From Deltaproteobacteria bacterium (lineage in GTDB: Bacteria > Desulfobacterota > GWC2-55-46 > DRQE01), in the NCBI GenBank assembly GCA_015492495.1, contig WGEY01000023.1, positions 1-40,448 on the forward strand: a DNA stretch of 40,448 nt. The letters run 5' to 3'. Position 1 is the stretch's first letter, and each line of letters opens with the position of its first letter. The translations under genes were made by a program, and so were the position numbers. Below are positions 34,410-40,448 of the stretch, piece by piece. The notes under the pieces are model-generated. The model did not search any database. It had not been told where the DNA came from and worked only from the letters and a program-made list of their open reading frames with translations.

Positions 34410-35193
34410 GCTCTCCGTGCTTTTTTGACCCGCTCTTCTTCATCACCCTCTTCAGGTATATGACGGACGGGTCCGTGTTCAGCCCCTCTAACAGCCTGAA
34501 CCTCCTGGGGCTTTTGGCAAGCTTCGCGACCCTGCTCTTGGGGTCGTTCCTGTCTCCGAAGACAAGCGCTCCGGTGGGACACGACTGCACGCAGGCGGGC
34601 ACGACCTCGCCGTCACGGACCTTCCTATTCTCGTCCTTTGCCCTGTCCTTAGCGACCCTTATCCTCTGGATGCAGAAGGTGCACTTCTCCATAACCCCCA
34701 TCTCCCTTACCGTGACGTCCGGGTTGAGCTGCTGATCCAGAGGTTCGGGCCACTTGTACGTGAACCAGTTGAAACGGCGCACATCGTATGGGCAGTACGT
34801 GGCGCAGGTGAATGTCCCGACACAGCGGTTGTAGACCTGTACGTTCAGCCCGTCCTGGTTGTGGTAGGTCGCATAAACCGGACAACCCAGCTCGCAGGGG
34901 GCGCTGTTGCAGTGCTGGCACATGATCGGTATGAACTTTACCTTTACATTCGGGAACTCACCCTCGACGTACCTCTCTATCCTTATCCAGTTGAAGGCCC
35001 TGGACTTCGAGCACTCGTCCTTGCCCACTATCGGCAGGTTGTTCTCCGCATGGCAGGCCACGACACACGCCTCGCAGCCGTTGCACTTGTCGAGGTCGAT
35101 GACCATGGTCCAGTTGTACTCGAACTCCTTGTAGTACCCGGGCCGCCTGAAGTCCCTGAGCCGCTCCTTGACCTTTTTAACAATCTTGGACAA
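34402..35193 (-). CDS. Alternative complex III iron-sulfur subunit (ActB2, DMSO-reductase B-like)
   Basis: This 263-residue ferredoxin-type subunit carries four Cys clusters. Cluster 1 is CNGCEACVVAC (37-47). Cluster 2 is CQHCNSAPCELGC (92-104). Cluster 3 is CVGTFTCATYC (124-134). The last pair is 'CTFCIQRI' with 'CVQSCPTGAL'. These would hold three or four cubane [4Fe-4S]/[3Fe-4S] centres in series. In Rhodothermus ACIII this is the C-terminal domain of ActB; here it is a separate protein. It starts at a TTG placed directly after the stop of the catalytic-type subunit gene, preceded by GGAGG, so translation is coupled. It passes electrons from the quinol site in ActC towards the cytochromes. 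Confidence 0.9.
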   Translation of the reverse strand: MSKIVKKVKERLRDFRRPGYYKEFEYNWTMVIDLDKCNGCEACVVACHAENNLPIVGKDECSKSRAFNWIRIERYVEGEFPNVKVKFIPIMCQHCNSAPCELGCPVYATYHNQDGLNVQVYNRCVGTFTCATYCPYDVRRFNWFTYKWPEPLDQQLNPDVTVREMGVMEKCTFCIQRIRVAKDRAKDENRKVRDGEVVPACVQSCPTGALVFGDRNDPKSRVAKLAKSPRRFRLLEGLNTDPSVIYLKRVMKKSGSKKHGEHG

Positions 35194-37464
35194 TTACGCC
35201 TCCTCCTTGCCTGCGATCCTCTCAAACTCTTCGGGTGTGATGGTCTGGACTATCCCTCTTCCGAGCTCCTCTGTACGGACCCCCATCTTGACCAGCTTGC
35301 CGTCCGCACCCTTGCGCTCGAGCCTCACGCGCGTAGAATTCAAGGCCAACTCGCCAGAGCGCTTATCCTCGGCCACAGGGAGTATCTCTATGGGGTTCAC
35401 ACCCCTCTTTTCAGCGTACCTGCCGTATAGCCTGTGTCCCTGCCCTATGGGGACAGCGACGGTATCGGGACGTATCCCCTCGTAGAGGAACGCCGGGAGA
35501 TCGATGCCGCCGTACGGCGACTCCACCGTGACCAGATCGCCCTGCTTTATGCCGAGCTTCCTGGCGGTCTTCGGGTTTATCTCGACCCAGCTTCCCCATA
35601 CCACGGCGGTCATGGGATCCGGCATCTCCTGGAGCCATGGAAGGTTCGCCCCCCTGCCGTCCAGATACCCGGCATGGGGATAGGTTACGAGATAGAGCGG
35701 ATACCTGCCCTCGTCACCCTCGAACTCCGATGGTGAGGTCGGTATGTGCGCCTTCACGCGGCGTACGGATACTGAGCGAGGCTTATGCCTCGGCTCCTCG
35801 GTCTGCCACCATCCGCCGTGCTCCAAGAGCCGGTTCCAGAAGCCGTCGAATGTCAGCGCCCCTGCGGCCACCTCTTTGTTGTTAGCGTATATCTTCCTCC
35901 AGGACTCCTTGAGGTACTCCGGGAAGCCTTTGTAGTTCAGCCTCTCGCCGACCTTGCCGCCCAGCGCCTTGGCAAGGGAGATGAATATGTCGCCCGCCCC
36001 CCTTGTATCGAAGACCGGACTTACGGCGGGCTGCATGAGCGTGGCGACACGCACCCCGGTGGATGGCTCCGCGAAGTCGTCACCCCAGTCCTCGAGCGAG
36101 GTGTGCGAAGGCAGTATGAGATCGGCCATGGCCGTGGTCTCGTCCATGAAGCTTGAAAGGCTGGCTATGAACGGTACGTTCCTTAAGGCCCGCTCGAGCT
36201 TCACCCCGGCCGGTGTTGTGAACACCGGGTTGGTGTTGTACACGATAAGGGTCTTGACGTCTCCTTCGAGAGCGCTCTTTGCAAGGGCCGTTATCCTGTC
36301 TTTCCTGAGTTCCGTTCCGGTCCGGCCCTTGAGCAGCCCCGCCGGGTTTGGAACCACGCCGCCCTTTCGCCCGATGTTGCCGGCCAGGTGGTTGAGTATG
36401 TTGACCGCCACGAGGCAGGAGAGACCGTCCCTGTACGCGGACAGGTTGTCTCCGCCGATGGCGAGGCTCGGTCGTGTCTTTACGAACTCCTTTGCAATAT
36501 GGTGTATCCGTCCGGCGTCGACCTCCGTCACCCGGGCCGCATGCTCCGGGCTGAATCCGGAGAGGAGCTCCTTCCAGGAGGAGGCGTCCGCACCCTTGTA
36601 ATATCCGCCGGCGACTATCTCGTGGGCTATAGAAAGTGCCAGGACACCCTCGGTTCCGGGCCTTACCGGCACCCACTCATCCGCATTGGCGCCGGTGAGC
36701 GAAAGGCGCGGCTCGACCTGCACGAGCACACCGCGCCTGCGGGCCCCTCCCTGCCGCATCTCGCCGTAACCGTGGCTGAGGTTGACAGGCGAAAGCCAGG
36801 TGCTCGAAAAGTCGGCACCAAAGGAGAGAAGGTACCTCGTGTTGGCGATATCGTAATGGGGTATGGCGTCCAGGCCCATTGAAACACGGTTCGCATAGAT
36901 GAGGTTACGGTGCTGGAAGAGCTCGTACTGCATGTAGTTCGGCGAGCCGTAAGAGGACATGAACTCCCGTATAAGGGTATTCAGATGCCCGCGCAGGGTC
37001 GAGGTGAGCACATACAGCCCCTCGGTTGCTCCGTTCTTGTCAAGCTCCGAAAGGTTTCGGCCAAGGATCGAGACGGCCTCGTTCCAGGAGATCTCCTTGT
37101 ACTTGCCGCTCCCCCTCTCACCCGTGCGCTTCATGGGTCCCTTTATCCTGTCGGGATTGTAGAGGGCCTGGAGGGCTGCGTTGCCCCTTGCGCAGAGCCT
37201 GCCCTTGTTTACGGGGTGCAGTGGGTTGCCCTCGATCTTCTTTGCCCGACCCTCCATGACCTTGACGAGGATGCCGCAGCCTGCGCTGCACTGGGTGCAG
37301 AGGCTTGCATACCACGTGGCCACACCGGGGATGACGTCCTCCGGTGGGATGAGGTAGGGAATGAGCTTTGCACCTGGAGGTTTGGTCACCTTGCCGAAGG
37401 CGAGGCCTACCCCCGTACCCACGATACCGGAACCGAGATATTTAAGAAAGTCCCTGCGTTTCAT
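35194..37464 (-). CDS. Alternative complex III molybdopterin-oxidoreductase-like subunit (ActB1)
   Basis: This 756-residue protein starts with a Tat-like signal (MKRRDFLKYLGSGIVGTG; RRDFLK at 3-8). The N-terminal Fe-S site is intact: Cys56, Cys59, Cys63 (CTQCSAGC) and Cys91. The body is a molybdopterin-oxidoreductase fold with 'GRLCARGNAALQALYNPDRIKGPMKR', 'TSTLRGHLNTLIREF' and a final MoCo-dinucleotide-type domain near 'GQGHRLYGRYAEKRG'. In known ACIII the corresponding domain lacks the molybdopterin cofactor; whether it binds any here cannot be told from sequence. ATG 37464 was chosen because the Tat motif follows it; the longer frame starts at 37503. It is split from its Fe-S partner, unlike Rhodothermus ActB. 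Confidence 0.9.
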   Translation of the reverse strand: MKRRDFLKYLGSGIVGTGVGLAFGKVTKPPGAKLIPYLIPPEDVIPGVATWYASLCTQCSAGCGILVKVMEGRAKKIEGNPLHPVNKGRLCARGNAALQALYNPDRIKGPMKRTGERGSGKYKEISWNEAVSILGRNLSELDKNGATEGLYVLTSTLRGHLNTLIREFMSSYGSPNYMQYELFQHRNLIYANRVSMGLDAIPHYDIANTRYLLSFGADFSSTWLSPVNLSHGYGEMRQGGARRRGVLVQVEPRLSLTGANADEWVPVRPGTEGVLALSIAHEIVAGGYYKGADASSWKELLSGFSPEHAARVTEVDAGRIHHIAKEFVKTRPSLAIGGDNLSAYRDGLSCLVAVNILNHLAGNIGRKGGVVPNPAGLLKGRTGTELRKDRITALAKSALEGDVKTLIVYNTNPVFTTPAGVKLERALRNVPFIASLSSFMDETTAMADLILPSHTSLEDWGDDFAEPSTGVRVATLMQPAVSPVFDTRGAGDIFISLAKALGGKVGERLNYKGFPEYLKESWRKIYANNKEVAAGALTFDGFWNRLLEHGGWWQTEEPRHKPRSVSVRRVKAHIPTSPSEFEGDEGRYPLYLVTYPHAGYLDGRGANLPWLQEMPDPMTAVVWGSWVEINPKTARKLGIKQGDLVTVESPYGGIDLPAFLYEGIRPDTVAVPIGQGHRLYGRYAEKRGVNPIEILPVAEDKRSGELALNSTRVRLERKGADGKLVKMGVRTEELGRGIVQTITPEEFERIAGKEEA

Positions 37465-37512
37465 TCTCTCATCCCGCGGCCAACAACAAGGCCGCATCAA
37501 CAAATACCCGCC

Positions 37513-38028
37513 TCAAATATGGCACGTCCAGCAGTCGCGGCCGTTTTTGACCTTCTTCCTGGTATGACAGCTGAGACACCACCCCATCTTCAACGATGAA
37601 ACACGCGTTATCCTGTCCATTGACTGGACGTCACCGTGGCACATCTGGCACTCAAGGCCTGCCTTTATGTGCCTCTTGTGCGGAAAGTACACGTGATCAG
37701 GGAGGTTGTACACCTTGACCCATGGAATGGGCTCCTTGTTCTCCCAGTAGTTTTTGAGCTTTTGTATTTCAGGCGAGTCCGGTTTTATGACGGAGTGGCA
37801 ACCGATGCATCTTTTGACGTTCGGCACCCCGGAAACCCTCGATCTCTCTGCGTAGGAATGACAGTACATGCACGGTATCTGGTTGTCTCCGGCATGGATC
37901 TTGTGGCTGAACTCTATGGGCTGGGCAGGCGTTCTGTTCCCGAAGTAGGCGTCACTCACCTTGTAGCCTATACCGAAAGTCACCACAGCAATGACTGCGC
38001 ACAGAACAAGCTTCTTTATAGTATCCAT
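37513..38028 (-). CDS. actA: Alternative complex III pentaheme cytochrome c subunit ActA
   Basis: This 171-residue periplasmic cytochrome has a signal anchor (VLCAVIAVVTFGIGYKV) and five CxxCH heme sites: CMYCH, CIGCH, CQMCH, CLSCH and CWTCH. Segments 'QPIEFSHKIHAGDNQIPCMYCH' and 'VYFPHKRHIKAGLECQMCHGD' supply distal His ligands, as in class III/NrfH-like multiheme cytochromes. This matches ActA of ACIII. It is the first gene of the operon, 48 bp before the catalytic-type subunit. No clear Shine-Dalgarno precedes the ATG at 38028. Confidence 0.93.
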   Translation of the reverse strand: MDTIKKLVLCAVIAVVTFGIGYKVSDAYFGNRTPAQPIEFSHKIHAGDNQIPCMYCHSYAERSRVSGVPNVKRCIGCHSVIKPDSPEIQKLKNYWENKEPIPWVKVYNLPDHVYFPHKRHIKAGLECQMCHGDVQSMDRITRVSSLKMGWCLSCHTRKKVKNGRDCWTCHI

Positions 38029-38401
38029 GGATGACCGGTTTTGTCCGTCTCTTACGGCACGGCAACAACCACGTGGATCGTCACCGCCGCAGAGACAGAA
38101 GAAGTGAATATGTCACTACTGGCGGGCAGACTGAAGAATCTTTCAGGCTTTTCTCTTTCGTCCGCCACTGCCGCAACCCAGAATACCAGCGCAGGCCCGT
38201 CTACCGGGACCGGGCCCTTCTATCTGTCCATCCTCTAAAAAACGGGTAGTAATTCAAAAAGGCGCTACGGATAAAGACACAAAATAAGGTTATGAGTGCC
38301 GTGCTTACACCACCGTTTTTAAAGTTTCAGCCAGATAGAACTGTGACCCCAACAGGGCGGAACGGTTATTATCGTGTATGATCCCGATAAAAACTCGTGA
38401 G
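38029..38401 (-). other. Long 5' leader of the complex III operon
   Basis: About 370 nt separate the promoter at 38402 and actA. It contains a stem near 38198-38220 (GGCCCG/CGGGCC-type) and a 'CTGAAGAATCTTTCAG' hairpin near 38131-38147. A 65-codon plus-strand frame here (38041-38238) lacks a Shine-Dalgarno and gives a low-complexity Ser/Thr translation, so I do not call it a gene. No known riboswitch class was recognised. Confidence 0.35.
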
Positions 38402-38430
38402 ATATTATACTAATTAAAATTTCTTGTCAA
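38402..38430 (-). promoter_or_regulatory. Sigma-70 promoter of the alternative complex III operon
   Basis: On the minus strand TTGACA, then either a 17-bp spacer with TAATAT or a 15-bp spacer with TATAAT. Both overlap in an AT-rich stretch. Confidence 0.6.
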
Positions 38431-38495
38431 GAAAATATACAATTTTTTTCTCCGACTGAAAAGCACTGAAAGCATTTGTAAAACGTCCGTGCACA

Positions 38496-38527
38496 AACGG
38501 AGGTCACCCGGTAAGGCGACCTCCGTT
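38496..38527 (-). terminator. Hairpin after the ferritin-like gene
   Basis: AACGGAGGTC and GACCTCCGTT form a 10-bp perfect stem with a 12-nt loop, 40 bp after the stop. On the minus strand only a short T3 follows, so it is a moderate intrinsic terminator. Confidence 0.6.
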
Positions 38528-38566
38528 CCTATCCTCTTTTTATTCCTCCTGTCCCGGGCAACGAAG

Positions 38567-38989
38567 CTACTTTCCCAGCGCCTGCTTAAGATCCATTGCG
38601 TGCTCCTGTTCGACAGCGAGTATGTTCCTCAACTGCTGCGCGAGCGCGAACTCCTTGAGTTCTTCCGCCTGCTCTATCCTCAGCTTGTACCTCGCTATCG
38701 CCCCCTCTTCACCGGCCAGATCCTGCTCGAGCATCTCGACATTGTCGTCCGAGGTCTTGATCGCGCCCACCTCGACCGTGGGGACACCGCCCAGAAAATC
38801 TATCTGGTCGGCGAGTATTATGGCGTGACCGATCTCCTCGTTTGCGTGTATCTTGAGCTCCTTTATCACGTCGCCGTACTGGGCGCCGCTCATCACAGCC
38901 GCGTGCTGTATGTACTGAATGGCCGCGGAGTACTCGAGCGCAAGGTCCTTGTTCAAGAGATCTATCAGCTCTTCAACTGTTATCGCCAT
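38567..38989 (-). CDS. Ferritin-like / bacterioferritin-type diiron protein
   Basis: This 140-residue four-helix-bundle protein is numbered from the ATG at 38989, which has GGAGG 7 bases upstream. The ferroxidase ligands are in place: Glu19 (LALEYSAAIQY), Glu52 and His55 (NEEIGHA), Glu94 (AGEEGAI), Glu127 and His130 (AVEQEHA). It resembles bacterioferritin, but no conserved heme Met was evident; it could equally be a DPS/rubrerythrin-like ferritin without rubredoxin. It probably stores iron or detoxifies peroxide. The longer reading frame uses a TTG two codons earlier and is not needed. Confidence 0.85.
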   Translation of the reverse strand: MAITVEELIDLLNKDLALEYSAAIQYIQHAAVMSGAQYGDVIKELKIHANEEIGHAIILADQIDFLGGVPTVEVGAIKTSDDNVEMLEQDLAGEEGAIARYKLRIEQAEELKEFALAQQLRNILAVEQEHAMDLKQALGK

Positions 38990-39001
38990 CTTCAAACCTC
39001 C

Positions 39002-39313
39002 TCAACATGGTTTTTGCAACCGGAAGCCGCGCGCGGCCCAAATTGACGGGTACGGATCAAGTGCCGCATGCAGCACCCCATACCAACCTTCATGGTGCGC
39101 AGCGCCATCCCGGAAGACAGATTTTACCATTTTGGAACGATATGTCCACAACAATGTCAATGGATAATGCCGCAGCCTGATCCGGTGACCATATGGCTTC
39201 TTCTATATGGTTATATGGTATGTATTTTGTATATCGGAGGCGGGCATCTGCCCGCCGGAGCGGTCGTCGGCTGCAACCGGTTGTCGCCCACTTCTTTCCG
39301 CTCTCTTGCAATG
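39002..39313. other. Intergenic region at the island boundary
   Basis: There is no gene here. It holds a possible minus-strand promoter for the ferritin gene (39121-39148) and a 7-bp GC hairpin GGCGGGC/GCCCGCC with a 4-nt loop at 39239-39256. The hairpin may act as terminator for the helicase gene, although no T-run follows. Codon usage changes across this gap. Confidence 0.4.
39121..39148 (-). promoter_or_regulatory. Possible promoter of the ferritin-like gene
   Basis: On the minus strand TGGACA, 16 bp, TAAAAT, about 130 bp upstream of the start. The hexamers are only moderate. Confidence 0.3.
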
Positions 39314-40448
39314 CTATTTCTCTTCACCTACGAATGTAGCCTCATATTCCGCCCGTCGCAGCACCGTATCGTATAGACCGATATCCTCGCCTTCGTGTTT
39401 GTTGATGCCCGTATAGACCAGACTCGGATCTTCATACCGTTTGAACTTGTACACCGCATCATTCATCAGGGCGCTGTTGAAGACGCCAAGGCTGACCAGA
39501 AGCTCAAAGTCTTTTACCGTCAAGCCCGTCACTTTCCTGAACAAACCCGGCTCCAACTGGGTAATCACGTCCTTAAGCGTCCGCTCCCGATAATCCGTCA
39601 GATACATGAACACGGGTATCCGAGTGGCAAACTTGATGAGTTTTTCCTGAATCTTCTTTCTGAGGTTCTTGTATTCCTTTTCTTCTTCGGTCAGTTGTTT
39701 TTTCTCCTCCGAAGATAACTTTCTATCATTAGCCTCTTTTTTCAGCTTCTTCACGGCTTCGGATTTGTTGATGATGGTCTCGATATCCTGATTGAGGTTC
39801 CTGAAGCCTTCAATGCTCATGAGCGCTTTCATCGCGGCGTCGTTATTCATGAGCCGCCGCAGTGTGTCGTTGTCCACATTCACCAATAACGCGCTTTCCC
39901 AGCGGCGGGCGAGCAAGGTCGCCGTTGTTCCGCTCATGGCCATGTCGAGCACGCCAGCCGCGTCTATCTGTCTCATGGAGCTTCCGTCGTAAGCCAACAC
40001 GGGCAGGAAACGGATGAACTCCTCGACCTTCTTTTCAGGATCGTCTTCGTTGACGTTCAGGCGGCAACTGTAGTCGGCAATCTGCCTCAAGGCGCGGTCC
40101 GGTGCAAAGTCGAACACATAGCACTCCTCTTTGATAATCAGCTCTTCATTAGGCGATGTGCCGTCGGGGTTCTTGATGGTCCAGGGATTCTGCACCCGGA
40201 AGGCGGCCTGAAAGTAGGTCTCCGGGCTGGAACAGTTTCGCAGCATGAAAATACCCGTCCAGGGCCGCACCGTCACCCCCGTGGTCAGTTTCCCGCAGGT
40301 CAGGGTGATGGTTTTCGTCTTGAGGGGGTCTGCCATCGCCTCCCGCACCGGCGGCAGGGCATTCGCCCCGATCCCCGCAGCCGCCCCGGCGGCTACGATG
40401 ACCTTGTAATCGCGATAGAACCTGTTCTGCCGCTTTGCCAGCAGATTA
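39314..40448 (-). CDS. C-terminal part of a restriction/defence-type superfamily 2 helicase, partial
   Basis: The frame is open to the right edge (about 378 codons). An upstream stretch 'FYRDYKVIVAAGAAAGIGA' is in frame, so the listed Met is not the start. Helicase motif V is 'ITLTCGKLTTGVTV' and motif VI is in 'SPETYFQAAFRVQNPW' (QxAFRxQ). A charged coiled coil then follows (KKLKKEANDRKLSSEEKKQ...), then 'TRIPVFMYLTDYRERTLKDVI' and 'FRKVTGLTVKDFELLVSLGVFN'. This pattern is common in large helicase/nuclease restriction-type proteins. Ile is written ATT or ATC and Arg often CGG or CGC, unlike the ATA- and AGG-rich neighbours, which points to recent acquisition. The exact system needs the upstream part. 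Confidence 0.7.
   Translation of the reverse strand, partial: NLLAKRQNRFYRDYKVIVAAGAAAGIGANALPPVREAMADPLKTKTITLTCGKLTTGVTVRPWTGIFMLRNCSSPETYFQAAFRVQNPWTIKNPDGTSPNEELIIKEECYVFDFAPDRALRQIADYSCRLNVNEDDPEKKVEEFIRFLPVLAYDGSSMRQIDAAGVLDMAMSGTTATLLARRWESALLVNVDNDTLRRLMNNDAAMKALMSIEGFRNLNQDIETIINKSEAVKKLKKEANDRKLSSEEKKQLTEEEKEYKNLRKKIQEKLIKFATRIPVFMYLTDYRERTLKDVITQLEPGLFRKVTGLTVKDFELLVSLGVFNSALMNDAVYKFKRYEDPSLVYTGINKHEGEDIGLYDTVLRRAEYEATFVGEEK

Noticed and set aside
38041-38238. 65-codon plus-strand frame in the complex III leader
   Set aside because: No ribosome site and a low-complexity Ser/Thr/Ala translation; it lies antisense to the leader of a strong operon.

Overview
This 40.4 kb window is a chromosomal segment of a Gram-negative bacterium. 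It carries an outer-membrane phosphate porin, periplasmic multiheme cytochromes, a PEP-CTERM protein, an alternative complex III (ACIII) and a split-subunit CysD/CysN ATP sulfurylase. Native genes favour ATA for Ile and AGG for Arg at moderately high GC. This fits Desulfobacterota- or Nitrospirota-like lineages, but the window alone does not settle the phylum. No rRNA, tRNA or CRISPR array was seen.

Layout. Position 1-823 (-) is the N-terminus of a nitronate-monooxygenase-like protein cut by the window edge. Next is a PEP-CTERM protein (-) with a sigma-54 promoter and an upstream palindrome. Then comes an operon (-) of AlkP-superfamily hydrolase, cysD and cysN, driven by a strong promoter with a highly structured leader of about 260 nt. 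Two tandem bacteriohemerythrins (+) follow, then glycerate 2-kinase and NAD synthase (-), a stand-alone receiver protein (+) and hemL (-).

From 13.0 to 14.6 kb is a decayed stretch: a frameshifted rhodanese with a UGA where the family has Trp, a truncated chemoreceptor remnant and a frameshifted four-Cys mini-protein. Interleaved with it and continuing to 20.4 kb is the phosphate-starvation cluster psiE, phosphate porin, pstS, pstC, pstA, pstB, phoU. Two PhoB-type boxes there have identical geometry.

From 20.4 to 38 kb nearly everything is on the minus strand: glyQ-recO-mgtE; a universal stress protein whose leader holds a MITE-like 130-bp element; a proteostasis block dnaK-dnaJ-clp; and a complete seven-gene ACIII operon with its catalytic-type ActB split into two proteins. 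A ferritin-like protein follows.

The window ends in the C-terminal half of a restriction/defence-type helicase. Its codon usage (ATT/ATC for Ile, more CGN for Arg) differs sharply from its neighbours, so the right edge probably enters a horizontally acquired island.

The genes suggest respiration through quinol:cytochrome c reduction by ACIII, O2-binding or diiron proteins (hemerythrins, ferritin-like), a phosphate-scavenging regulon, and an envelope/exopolysaccharide programme (PEP-CTERM). No single obvious new multi-gene system stands out. The strongest unexplained signals are the structured leader of the AlkP-cysDN operon, the sigma-54 promoter plus palindrome of the PEP-CTERM gene, the clustered gene decay next to the Pho cluster, and the MITE with an intact target duplication.
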